Positions 35,543 through 46,896 of a DNA stretch of 64,000 nucleotides are shown piece by piece. The position numbers and the translations under genes are program-made. The DNA comes from Prinsepia uniflora (Eukaryota; Streptophyta; Magnoliopsida; Rosales; Rosaceae). The stretch spans positions 36,258,065-36,322,064 of the forward strand of contig CM064865.1 in NCBI GenBank assembly GCA_032719365.1. Direction: 5' to 3'. The first letter of the stretch is position 1. Each line of letters begins with the position of its first letter. The notes below the pieces were generated by a model. That model was not told where the DNA came from and did not search any database. It saw nothing but the letters and a program-made list of their open reading frames with translations.

Positions 35543-38336
35543 TGTAACAACCCATCCCGGAATTCGGGATTAGGTTACTACCTAATCATGATTAGCGGGG
35601 CTAACCGGTGATTAGTCGGGCGAATTCGGACGAACGATGCCAAATGACCGTTTTGCCCCTGGTTGTGGGCAAAACGTTGACTTTTATTCGGGCGGTCAAA
35701 TGGACCTCGCCCGATGACCGTGACATAGTTTGGGTCGTCACGAGTACATAGACGGGTGGCACGTTCGATTCCGACGTTCGTGGTGAAAGTTATGACGTTT
35801 GGAAGTCCAGGGGCAATTCTGTAATTTGGACGAAATAAGGGAAAATGTTGACTTTTTGATCGGGGGGTCCGATGGCCGAGGACCGAGAACCGTTAGGAAG
35901 GTCTTGATACCCCGAGTACAACGACGGGCGGCACGCTTGAAACGGACATCGGATGACCAAGTTACGGGTCACGGAAGGAGAGGGGCAATTTGGTATTTGC
36001 CAACTGAGGGCATTTTGGTCATTTGCACGGTGGTTACTGTTCACCACCGTGGGAGACAACCTGCACAGCCGCGTGCGGGACTTTGTTTAACAGAGCTTGG
36101 GCATTGTTTAATCTTCCCAAGGAATTGTTTATCAAGTTAGTGACATTGGGGGGAGATTGTTCAGCATTATGGGCTAAGTGGAGTCTGGGGACTGTGTAGC
36201 ACACAGAGCACGGGCGGATTCCTCTAATGCCGAGTAAGGTTGGAAATGGAACCCAGGGTTGGACGAATTGTTTATGCAGAGAGTGAGGGAACTGTGACAG
36301 AGGTCAGTGCACGGTTGTGTTGGTGGAGGTGATGTGCAGGGGACAATTGCACAGTGAGCTGTGCGGGTACATTTTGAAATGGAAAAACAGAGACTGGAGA
36401 GCCATTGGCTTTTCGACCTCCCCAATTTCGGTCTGGGAGGAAATGAGAGCTGGGGAGGAATGAGAGAAACAGAGAGACGTTTGGAGAGGAAAACGGGGGG
36501 ACTGGGTGAAGAGTATGCACTGGAACCTGAAACTCGCTTCTGGGCAAATTCGATTTCGAATTTGAATTGTAGGCCAGCCCAAACCCAATTGAGGCTCGAA
36601 TGAACTTTCTGAGGGCTTAGCTTGTCGATCCAGAACGGTTGTTGCAAGCTTCGAAGCTCCGGGAGCGGTGGACGGAAGTCACGGGTGGCCGGAAAACCGA
36701 GCATAGTGTTCGTGCAATTGAATCCTAAATTATCCTTACCGTAGTGCTATGATGCTGGACGACCAACTAATCGAAGACTTCCTTGGCTTTTAATCAAACT
36801 CAGACGAGGAACTCGACTTTGGGAACTTGGGTTGAGTCGAGTTGGTTCGAGGTCATGGCGACTGATATGGACAGTGCAGATCCCTAATTCGAATGGTGGC
36901 GAAGCTATTGGTGTGTTCAATCGTTCAAAATGATGGCGAATTGAAGGGCTGCTAACCGGGTCCTCGCGCGGGTGGAACGACCCGTATGTCAGTGAGTCGG
37001 GTAAAGCTGGTGACCGTTGGGGTTACTGTAGCTGGCGCGTGAGTGTCACGCGCAGCCGCTTGCGGCGGCGCGTGACGGCGAGTGGGGCCGATTTTCGAGG
37101 TAGGCCCAACATGACTTTTGTCCTATACGTTGTAACGAACATTTTAACGTTGGTTTCGGATTTTTCGGACGCCGTTTCGATGTTGTTTCGAGGGTCCGAA
37201 GATTTATGTTACGTTTGTAATTAACGATTAATTCCCGAAAAATTATGGGAAATTAGTATGTTGTTATTTGACACCTTAATGACCCGGGGATGTGTTCTCG
37301 GACAGGATTCGGATTTTCTGGAAATGTCGGAAATCACGGAACCGCGTGCGGCGCGAAACCGAGCCCTTTTGGACGGTGTGTGAGTGGACGTTGCTTTCAA
37401 AATTTAATGCATGCATAAATTATTTCTATGATTTTTATGATTATGATTATAAGTTGCGATTGATTTCGATTTCCGTATTTATATGTATTCGATTTCCGTA
37501 GTTATACGTATTTTTACTATATATGTGAAATTACATGTATTTCGAGGCTATGGTTACTTTTGTGCGTAATAATGGTTTAATGAAAGAGTTCATATGAAAT
37601 GGGTGTATGATGATTTAAGAAAGTTGTTTATGATTGTGAGTGCGATTTACGGGTGGACACGGTTTGCGGTTTTGCACGTTTTACGAGATTTGAGTTTATT
37701 GTGATTTGATCACTGTTTGATGTTTGAATTTGGAATGTGAATTGAGGTTTGCGATTTCGAGGATTTTAAATTGGATTTTGAGTATGCTTGACTAGACCGG
37801 GATTTTGGTGATTGTGGTCGTGGTTTTGATGCCCGGATAATGTGATTTGAGAATTGAAGTGATTTCAAGGAATTAAAATGGCTTTTGGAAAAGATGATTT
37901 CTGGTTTGGTGCTTGGGGCAGAAAAGTAACTTGGAGTAACGAGTTTTTAGTTTTCGGAAATTTAAAGTGGATTCTTGGTTTGGGTTCGGGATGATGCTTC
38001 CGGATGCCGGCTTACGGAATCATTATTGCGAATTCGGATTCGGGAATGGAAAAGGACTTAACAAAATGAATTGGTCTGATTTTGCATGCCCCGTGTCAAA
38101 TGATAATTTGATTATGTTTGTGAAATATGATTTGGGGACTTGAATGTGGAAATTCGGACCATGAGTCCTGTTATGACAAAATGTGATTTCGGGATAGATT
38201 CCGAGCTGTTGTGATTGAAAAATGTTTTGGGTTTAAAGACCCGTTGGAAACTGTTTTGGGTTTAAAGACCCGGTGCTATTGCTGGAGCACGTTTTGAGTT
38301 TAAAGACTCGGTTAATTGATGACGGGGGAGGGCCCT
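35543..38336 (+). mobile_element. Element F: truncated plus-strand A-type LTR in D
   Basis: F starts TGTAACAACCCATCCC at 35543 and follows the A-family LTR for about 2.8 kb: the GC-rich hairpin at 37035-37053, the GTGTGAGTGGAC block at about 37378, TGCATGCAT, and GGGTTTAAAGACCC phrases to about 38310. It stops about 600 bp short of the LTR end and joins D sequence. No second target duplication is seen, and part of D's LTR is missing at the junction. The 176-codon minus-strand open frame at 36174-36704 has no support as a gene. Confidence 0.78.
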
Positions 38337-39095
38337 TATTGATGTCTTTGATCCGGCCTGCAACTCTAACCCAATCCCAAAACCCCAAAATCCACAACCC
38401 AAACTTTGAATTCCAGCCAAACGTTCTGTTTCATTTCAGGGGGTTTCCTTTATTTAAACTTCCACTTTTTTTGCTCGTTCTAACCTAAAGAAGTTCAGGA
38501 AGCTATTAAGAACCTCAATTCTATAATTAAACGTCCAAAATTTGATTTTCAAATTTGAGAATATACGGGTATTCGGGTTTTACGAGTTTGGGTTTCTGGG
38601 TTTATGTTCCAAGATTCCAGGTTTGATACTTCTCTTTTCTTCCATTTTCCTCTTCGTTTCTCTCACTATTTTCCCTCTCTGTTTTTCACTCTTCACTCTG
38701 CTTGAAAGAGCAAAAGCTTCGAATTTTGGGTTTTGAGTTATCAAAACAACCCACACAAGCACACACAAATAACACACACATACCCATGGTGTACCCAAGA
38801 CGCCACTGAGCTCCATAGGGTGGTGACACTTGTCACCCTCCAAATTAAGTACAACAAACCCCGCAGATTCACCAACATAACAAAAGACCAAAATGCCCCT
38901 TGTCTCAAAATTACGAAAAGACCCTTAGGTAGTTTAGATCCGTAACAATCATGTTTGAACTTTGATTTCGACGTGTTGTTTGTCTACGAACTCATGACTC
39001 TGAGGCCTATGTCCAAAATGTACTCCGAGTAAAAAGTCAACTTTTGACCATGTAATTACCCTTTTTTTTTTCTTTCGAATTGTTGGGTTGTTATA
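38337..39095 (-). mobile_element. D 5' LTR, piece 2 (outer end)
   Basis: This matches 23740-24310 and 33628-33832 of the other D LTR. A GGTGACACTTGTCACC palindrome lies near 38820-38838. The LTR ends GGTTGTTATA at 39095, where TTACA is expected. This is the right boundary of the nested cluster. Confidence 0.78.
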
Positions 39096-39434
39096 GGTGG
39101 GGTAGTTGTGGAAGGGGTGGTCATGGCAGTTTCGTTGGCAACAATGGTGGTGGTGGTAGTGGAATTGGCAGTGGCGATGAAGTGGTGGTAAGGGGTAGTT
39201 GTGGTGGGTTGTTGGTGGTGGTGGTGTTGGTGGAGGTGGTGGTGGTGATGGTGGCATGGGTGTTAGTGTTGGTAGTAGTGGAAGAGGTGGTGGTGGTGAG
39301 GTGGATATGGAGGTGGTGGTGGACTTGATAGTGGTGGCAGTGTTGGCGGTGGTAGCAACGATGGTGATGGCAGTCGTGGCTGCATTGATGGAGGTGATGA
39401 TGGTGGTGGTAATGGTGGTGGTGATGATGACTAG
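39096..39434 (+). pseudogene. Gly-rich protein pseudogene fragment
   Basis: Directly outside D's right edge the DNA is GGT-rich and codes for Gly-rich peptide in shifting frames: about 39104-39185, then about 39200-39300, then 39300 to a TAG at 39432-39434 (ending GGGNGGGDDD). At least two frame changes are needed, and no start or signal peptide remains. It resembles a cell-wall-type Gly-rich protein in composition but is more irregular than the gene at 63 kb. A simple GGT-repeat drift is the alternative. Confidence 0.5.
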
Positions 39435-39683
39435 ATGGTAATATTATGGTGACTTTTTACTTAATTGTATATATGTCGTTTCTTTATTTTTTGGATTGTG
39501 TCATAAAATTCAAACAATAATAATTTGTTGTTTTATAAAATTGAATTAAATTAATGTATCTTGCCTTTTCATTTTTTAAAAATAAGTTATCAAGCGCTTC
39601 TTACAACTATTCTTTTATTTGAAAAACGACAACCTATTTTATAAAACGATATCAAACGGATCATGATTATTTCATGTTCCCAT
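39435..39683. other. AT-rich spacer
   Basis: No gene or repeat boundary is seen between the Gly-rich remnant and hAT2. Confidence 0.6.
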
Positions 39684-40341
39684 TAGTGGCAGACCCAGGA
39701 TCTTTTTTCAAGAGGGTCAATATATATAAAAGTATTCATTCAGTTTTTAGTTGACAAAGATTATAGTTCATAGGAATAGACAAAATGTTAACTTAGATAT
39801 TCAAAATGTACTAAATTTTGAATTTTTAAGAAAGTGTCTGATTTTGTTTTTTGTCAAATATACAACACATTATTCATAGGCTAAACTAATATATGATTTG
39901 CTTTTTCTTAGTCTAAGTTTAGCTAATATTTCTAAAAATGCTCTTAAATTGTTTGCAACAAGCTAGCTAAATTAACTTTTAGCTCAAAGTTTAAAAAGAT
40001 TGCCTTAAAATACATCTTCTACAACACTGTCATAAATTTAGAGATAATAAGTGTGCTTTACATGTAAATCTCATTTCTTTCTTATAAATTCTCAGCTCTT
40101 TATAGATTATATTCAATATTTGACAGATGAATCATAAAAGTGAAGTGTTCTATATGTTATAATGCGAGACATACGTTTCTAAGCATTAAGACGAAAGCTT
40201 TACATGTATTAAATTATTATTATTTAAAATATAAAATTTATTTAACATTTATTTAAGTATTAAAATTAATAATCATCTTTGTTTCTTCTCTCCAACTTCT
40301 TGAAAAGTATCATAGGAGAATTTCTTCAAATAAACTGGTTT

Positions 40342-40346
<5 letters not shown>

Positions 40347-40377
<31 letters not shown>
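40347..40377. repeat. (AT)n microsatellite
   Basis: About 30 bases of alternating A and T, inside hAT2. Confidence 0.9.
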
Positions 40378-40380
<3 letters not shown>

Positions 40381-40419
40381 CTCAAATAGTTTGGGTTTGG
40401 GGTGCGGTTGGGGTTGACT

Positions 40420-41188
40420 TAGGCCTCGGCATTGGGCAGGACCGGGCAAGCCCGGCCTAAATTTTTTGGGCTTGGGCTGGTCCGGGCCGGGCTTATTAAA
40501 TAATTTTTAAATTTGCGGGCTGGGTCGGGCAGGCTTAATGACATAAAAAAGAGCTCACGGGTTTTTATCGGGCTGGGTTTATATCGGGCTTTTCGGGTCA
40601 GGCCTATTAAGCCCACTTGGATCGGGCTTACGTGGGTTTTTGCAATAAATTATGTCTCAAATTTTAAAATTACAAAAAAATATATGCATGAAAAAAAAAA
40701 TATTAATAATGAAAAAAATACTCAAGTGTGCAAAAATGTGGCCTCGTTAAAATAAAATACTCAAGGGTCCAAAAACGTTGGGCCTATTAAGTAGGTGGAG
40801 GAGTGGTTAGGGTTTGTATTGAGTATTGTGTATTGGGCTTTTTAAAATAAATTAGGTGGGCTTGGGGCTAAGATTTGGGTTTGGGTTGAAATATTAGTAT
40901 TAAGAATGAGTTGAGTATTAATTTTTAAATAATAAATATTTTATATTTTCTGGCTTATGGGCCGGGTTTATTACGGGCAGATCGGGCTGGGCTTATCGGG
41001 CTTTATAGGGCCTATCGGGCCTATCGGGCCTATCGGGTTTGAACACCATAAGCCCAAGCCTAGCCCGCTAACTCTCGGGCCGGGCCGGGCCGGCCCACGA
41101 CCCATAGCGGGTCGGGCCGGGCTTTTGTTCATCGGGTTTATCGGGCCCCCATAAACCTATGGGCTTTTTGGCCAAATGGTGAGGGCTA
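40420..41188. mobile_element. hAT3: 769-bp non-autonomous hAT nested in hAT2
   Basis: The termini are TAGGCCTCGGCATTGGG and the complement of TAGCCCTCACCATTTGG. The target duplication GGTTGACT is perfect (40412-40419 and 41189-41196). It has dense GGGCCGGGC motifs near both ends and an AT-rich centre. It is the same family and nearly the same length as hAT1. No transposase. Confidence 0.88.
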
Positions 41189-41612
41189 GGTTGACTTACT
41201 TCAAAGAGTGGAGGAGAGGAGAGGAGAGAAGGGTATATGGGGGAGGCTGTTTCTTTTAGAAATTGAAGAAAATAAAACAGACATGAATGCCCATTTCATT
41301 AAAACAAAAAAAAAAAAGTATAAAAAGAAGTGAAAAAAGTGATGTTTTGATGAATTATTTAATAACAGTAACTCTAGACGTCTTCTTTATGTTTCTCTTC
41401 GCAGCGCCTTTGTCAATTAAGCACCGCCAATAACTGCTTTTTGTTTTAGGGCTTTAGGGTCATTCATTTGCTGTGGCATGGGGTTGTTCATTCGAGTGAT
41501 TTTGACCCAACTATGTAAGCAATTATGGGTAAAACTAAAAGAAGGGCAGGGTCAACCTACTCCTCAATCAAGGATTTTCTGGCCCCTTCTTCGGTCTGCC
41601 ACTGGTTTCCAT

Positions 41613-43261
41613 GTGCTTCTTCTTGAACCAAAATCACTTGAATTTAATGAAAATTTTCAATTTTATTAATAAAATATTTTCATTAAAAGTGATTTCTACA
41701 AAAGCAAGGCCACGGAAATATGGACAACAATTTAGGTTTTAGAATTTAGTTTCGAAATTTCAGTTTTCTTATATGCTTGTGATTTGATAGAATTTATCAA
41801 GTTCAATTCTCACCGGTAAGTATAACCGAGTTTAATACTCAAACTTATATTGTTTTTGTTTTCAACATCTTTATATTAAAAGAAGAATATATTTGCATCC
41901 TACCTCAATGGTTCCTCCTTGAATCACCCTTACGATTTATAAATTGCCCTTATATATATTATAATCGGAATTTTTTATTTCATAAATCATTATTTAAAAA
42001 AAATAACGAGATTGAAGATCGTTTATTCATTCATATTATATCAAAAAAATCAACAATATTGCTCACAATTAAGATTCTTACGATGAACCGTCTATTTGAT
42101 TTAAAGATATAAATGACTAAATTAAATATCTCTTATTTGTTTGATTTTTTCTCATAAAAAAATTTAAAATAATAATGTAGGAGCCGAAAATTTCCAATTA
42201 TGATATATATATATATAATTATGATATATATATATATATACATAATTATGATATATATATAATTATGATATATATATAATTTGATAAATGAAAAGAATAA
42301 TATACGACCATATACTCCAAAATATACGATAAAAGTATTATCATTAAGAAAAAAGTAACTTGTGGGTGGTTGCTTCTTTCAACCTTGGACTGTGCCTCTT
42401 GAATTTGTTTAAGAATTTGATCTCAATTCAACATGACACGTACTTAAACTAATCCTTTCATAATAATACGGAGTCCATTTGTGGACTCTAATTATACTTG
42501 TTGCATTTCACTTTTTCTTTACCAGCATAAAAGATCAAACTAAAAATAGGGTGCATCAAGTAGTAAAATTAGGGAGCTGCACTCTAATTTTTATTGCTGC
42601 TCTTCACTTTTTTTTTTTTTTTTTTTTTGTGACAAGATAAAAGATAATACAAAAAACAGAGTGCATCAAATAAAAATTGGAATGCAGAAATTAGCTCCTC
42701 AAGTTCATCTCTCAGCGCTAAATGATGGTTACATGCCAAACCCTCATATATATTGTCGTGTTCGCTTTGAATTATGTACCATAAAAAATATTAATTAAAA
42801 ATATTAGAAAATTAGATTTTTGTTTTTGTAATTTAATTTTGGTTGTTTCTAATTCACAATTATATATATTATTACGTGAGGAAATTCATTGATTAAATGA
42901 TAGGTCAATAATTTTTTTGATAATATGTTTAATGAGTCAATACTTAAAGAATTTAATAGTATTTCTCTCCATACGTTATATTGGAAGTTTCGAATTCAAA
43001 CTCATAAAAAATAAAATCGATACCCATAATATATAATATAATCGCCTTCCCCAGATATTGTTGCATGGAAAAAATATGTTTCATAAGTCACATTTTGTAA
43101 TTTTAGTACTTATATATATCTACTATTAACATATAATACATAATATAAATACGTGGTATATAATATCTAAGATAATTTAAGTAATTTAATGCACATTTGA
43201 TAATGGTTTCAAACACACTCATCTCTATTTTTAATTTTTATCCGTACTTTAATGCATGCTT
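41613..43261. other. AT-rich intergenic DNA
   Basis: No gene is seen. The stretch holds the TA-rich minisatellite at 42195-42283, a T(21) run at 42608-42628, a small hairpin near 42469-42490 (GAGTCCA...TGGACTC), and a diverged local duplication around 42525-42700. Short open frames are chance. Confidence 0.6.
42195..42283. repeat. TA-rich minisatellite
   Basis: Repeated ATAATTATGATATATATAT units of varying length, about four copies. Confidence 0.85.
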
Positions 43262-43280
43262 AAATTAATGAACTTTTTAA

Positions 43281-43519
43281 CCAAGGTAGTTGGTGTGAGT
43301 GGTATGTCACTCTCATTCCCTTAAAAGAGGTCTGAGATTTGAAGACTCTTGTTCTCGTATGCAGCCATCACCCTGGCCAGCACTTTACCCCTTACGGGCT
43401 TACCCAGTGTGAGCGAGGATTAGTCTAAGCGTGGTTACGGTTTAAAGGTGTCACCCATTGCGATGGAGTCTACCCAGGACACCTCGTGGGTCTAGGACCT
43501 TGAATCCAAAAAAAAAAAA
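43281..43519 (+). mobile_element. SINE1: tRNA-derived SINE
   Basis: This is about 240 bp with a pol III A-box-like TGGTGTGAGTGG at 43291-43302, a degenerate B box around 43328-43343, and an A(12) tail at 43508-43519. The flanks AATGAACTTTTT (about 43267-43278) and AATGAATTTTTG (43518-43529) fit a SINE target duplication. Non-coding. Confidence 0.65.
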
Positions 43520-43530
43520 TGAATTTTTGT

Positions 43531-43558
43531 CAAGTGGGTCTAACTCAGTTCGTTCTAG
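43531..43558 (+). mobile_element. SINE2, left part
   Basis: GGGTCTAACTCAGTTCGTTC resembles the tRNA-like head of a plant SINE (A box TAACTCAGTTNGTT). It is cut by CACTA1 and resumes at 46059. Confidence 0.55.
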
Positions 43559-46058
43559 CACTACAAGAAATATAAGATGAGACCACTATTTATTATTAGT
43601 GTCTTTTAATGCTAAAGACACAAATTATTGTGCCCAATGACCAATGGCCACAATGCAGCCACTAATAGGTGGTCGGTGCACAAGGTGGCCGTCACCATTG
43701 ATCAAAGCGCACAAAACTAATTATTGTGCCACAATTAATGGGCACAAATAAAACTTATTTAGTGTCCAAAAAAATAATATAATATTATTTTTCATATATA
43801 AATTCCTTTTACAATTGATCATTAAAGTAAACAAATCATGCAACGGTGCCCAATGATTTATATTTTATAAAAAAATAAAAATAAATTTTTTTTTGTATAT
43901 CAAGAAATCTATTAATTGAAATTATATAACAATTGCTTCATTTTTTGTTTGCTATAATTACTCAGATACGTATAATTATTTGCACATTTCGCTATAGATA
44001 CTAATTACAAATACATAATAACTCTACACAAAGGCTCAAGTACACATTATAAATACAAAAGAGTATTAATCGCAAAACCTGCATTCCAAATTAGAACATG
44101 AAATATGAAACCAAAAAAAGAGAGAATTAGATCTACAAACTCAAACCAAATATCAGAGATTGATCTCATACCCTTTATCAAATTTTAGTCCAAATCAGAT
44201 TCAGAATAACAAAATCGAAAAAAAAATTGCATTACAACATTGTTCTGGGAGCCTACCCCCGCGAATGGCCTCCGTCCTTTGCGCATCGCCTCCTTCCTAC
44301 CATCTATCTTCATCTTCGACTCTTTATTCTTCTCAGACCTGGCCTGAAATTCCCAAATGAAGAAACATCAAATACACTAAGAAATCAGACTTCGAAATAA
44401 AAAATTAAACCCAAATTAAAAATCAAATTAAAATCTCCTAATCTCACCATTGCCTCTCTGTCTTTGCACCAGTGCCACCGTCCATTGAAAGCCGCACCAT
44501 CAGAGGTCTCGATCTACAACCTTGAGAGGCGATTGAGTTGGTCTTGATCTGCAACCTTAGGAGATGATGCGTCGATGTCAGTCTACAACCAACTGCAACG
44601 TCGATGTCAGCCATTAACGACGTCGGCGCCATTTTTGGTCGATGGGCTGGTAGCACCTTTGAAATTCCTCGGAGTACTCTCGCCTTCTGAGAACTCTCGA
44701 TCGACGGCACCACTCAATCTCGCCCTTTATCTCTCCATCGATTCTCCCATAGCGATCTCCATGATCGATCGATGACGAGTTTGAAAGATAGATTGAAGAC
44801 AATCAGGGAGAAGAGAGAGGAAGGGGAGAGAGAGAGGGAGGAAGTTGGAAAAGAGGAAAAGAGGAAAAGAAAGTAAATATGGCAGCTGATGTTTGGGTTT
44901 TCATTGTACATATTAGTAGAAAATATTAAATAGTGTTAGGGTTTTGATTGTTAACATAAATGGGGCCTTTATAAAAAAGGGAAAAAAACATAAATGGGGG
45001 CTACTATTGTTGACCCTCATCTCCGTAAGAAAATAATTAAAAAAAAAAACTAAAATGAAAAAATTAATAAGAAAGTTAAATTAAGGTACAAGGAATGACT
45101 TTAATAACATATTTTGATAAATAAAAAGAGAAAATAAAAAAATTTAAGTTAAATATTGTATATACAACTATTATTAGTATTACTTATTATTATGTTATAT
45201 TATTTAGAGAAAATTATATTAACACAACAATAAAAATAATTATAGATAAATAACTTCATTTCTTCATTAAGTTAAATATTTTTAATTTTAAATGAATTGA
45301 AGGCAGTCCACTCTACAAAATAGCTAAACTTACCATATAAAATTATAATTCAATTTCCCTCCAAACTTTTGGTTGAAATTTTGATTTTTTTACTTAAAAA
45401 ATGCAGGAAATTAAAAAAAAAAAAATCAATTTCCTTCCAAACTTTTTGTTGAAATTTTGATTTTTTTCACTTAAAAAATGCGGGAATTTTTTTTAAAAAA
45501 ATGCGGGAGATGGGTGATGTAAAAAGAGGAGAGGAGAGAGTTGTTGCAGATATTTAGTATAATCGAGACACAAATGTAACATTTGTGCCCTTTGATATAT
45601 CAAATACCTTAAATAAACAACACAATTAATATAGTTGTGTTGTTTGCGTTATAAAATAATTTCTTTTGAATTGCATGATGAGCACAATGCTAGGCCCTTA
45701 GTATTTTTAAATTGCACAAACATGCTACACCTAGATTAGGTGGGTCCTCTAATTAACAAAAAACACAAATATATCAATTGTGTTCTTTGATGCACAAAAT
45801 ATCAACTTTTTACGTACGATTAATTGTGCCTACATCTAGTGAGAGTTCTAACAAAAACTTTTGTGCCTATTGTATCAGTCTTTGGATGGCCACAAACAAT
45901 TGTGTTTTTTTCAAAAATGAAACATATCAAAATTATTGGTGCCAAATACAATAAAATAGGATATTGCACTATTATTTGTGTCCAATACACAATAAAGGGT
46001 ACTTAAATTGTTTTGGTGTCATCAACAATTGTGGCCTAAACCCTATTTTTTTGTAGTT
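43559..46058. mobile_element. CACTA1: 2.5-kb non-autonomous CACTA transposon
   Basis: The left terminus CACTACAAGAAA is at 43559. The right terminus is the complement of AACTACAAAAAAATAGG, with a first-base change. Subterminal TTGTGCCC and TTGTGTCC-like motifs recur near both ends in both orientations. The flanking trinucleotides TAG and TGG match at two of three bases. The GC-richer part at 44230-44800 has small frames on both strands but nothing I recognise. No transposase. Confidence 0.7.
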
Positions 46059-46160
46059 TGGTGTTGACTTGTAGACAATTAGTCTTAAATTCAAACCCCG
46101 ATGACATATTGTATATATGAATAATTTCCAAAAATCCTCTCATCCCTTATAACAAAAAAT
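46059..46160 (+). mobile_element. SINE2, right part
   Basis: This continues SINE2 after CACTA1. It carries AAATTCAAACCCC, a B-box-like sequence, at about 46086-46098 and ends in an A-rich tail. It is followed by AAATTAATGAACCTTTTTAA (46161-46180), which repeats 43262-43280 with one indel. Confidence 0.55.
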
Positions 46161-46180
46161 AAATTAATGAACCTTTTTAA

Positions 46181-46728
46181 TGCACACTTAAAACAGAACA
46201 ATGACACATAACTTGATTATTAATTAAAAAAATAAAAGAACAACTTTTTTATTAACAAGTATTCAACTACAACAAAAACGGTTAAAGACACCATTATGTG
46301 GATTTTATTTAGTCTTCGTCATCATCACAAAACTTTCACCACAAATTGAATTATTGACATTTTATTATCAAAAATACTTATTTGGAGCAAACAAAATTCA
46401 TAAATATAGTACACATGCATCATATCATTACAAAAATTATTTAGCAATTAGACAAAAGTTGGCATGATTATTTTTTTCTTAGCACTTTGTCATTGTTTAG
46501 GCTTATGACTTCTTTTTTTTTTTTTGGTCTCGACATTCAACTTCAGATTGATTTACAATAGCTGCGAATTTTGTAATTTTTTTTTCTTCTAGTAAGGTAG
46601 CTCATCGGAGAATTGAAATATTCAGAAGAAAATAAGAGTGCAAGCAAATTTATTATGTCATGAGCTTTATAATTATTGTAAAAGTTATAGGATAATTTTG
46701 ATAAATCAATAATTAAAAATGGGTTAAT
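46181..46728. other. AT-rich spacer
   Basis: No gene is seen. CAACTACAACAAAAACGG at about 46264 looks like a worn CACTA-type terminus, but no partner end was found. Confidence 0.5.
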
Positions 46729-46744
46729 CACTACAAGCAATAGA

Positions 46745-46896
46745 TATTTGCCCGACAAACGTGTGTTCGTCGGGCCACTTCATGAATTCGTCCGGCAACT
46801 GTAGACGTAACGAATGTTTGTTGGGCAAAGGTCGTCACCTCAAACTTATGAGGCAAACCTTTGCCCGACGAACAAAATGCGTTCGTTGGGAAAAAG
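46745..46896. repeat. CACTA2 left subterminal repeats
   Basis: Five or more copies of TTTGCCCGACGAAC-type motifs in both orientations. They continue at 52715-52840 after the H insertion. Confidence 0.75.

Larger units (their letters stand above)
1..39095 (-). mobile_element. Element D: host LTR retrotransposon of the nested cluster (left end outside window)
   Basis: D is a non-autonomous Ty3/gypsy-type LTR element on the minus strand. Its 3' LTR pieces are 1-210, 23501-24313 and 33628-33832. Its internal region is 33833-34461. Its 5' LTR pieces are 34462-35542 and about 38337-39095. Positions 1-130 match about 35390-35540, and 23740-24310 match about 38370-38945, which shows the pieces are two copies of one LTR. 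Everything else between 1 and 39095 is later insertion. The internal region is only 629 bp, too small for gag-pol, so D must have been mobilised in trans. The left end and the left target duplication lie outside the window. Confidence 0.82.
39684..41604. mobile_element. hAT2: 1.9-kb hAT-like element
   Basis: The left end TAGTGGCAGACCCAGG and the right end (complement CAGTGGCAGACCG) form a short terminal inverted repeat typical of a common plant hAT family. The 8-bp flanks GTTCCCAT (39676-39683) and GTTTCCAT (41605-41612) differ at one base. No transposase frame is present; the interior is AT-rich and holds hAT3. The single terminal base change and the imperfect duplication suggest an old insertion. 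Confidence 0.7.

Noticed and set aside
36174..36704. 176-codon minus-strand open frame
   Set aside because: It lies inside truncated LTR F. The matching region of the three A LTRs does not keep the frame.
44160..44911. Several 60-90 codon frames on both strands in CACTA1
   Set aside because: They overlap in all frames, with no recognisable domain and no splice pattern.
46264..46290. CAACTACAACAAAAACGG as another CACTA terminus
   Set aside because: No partner end or flanking trinucleotide duplication was found, so it was left as a note only.
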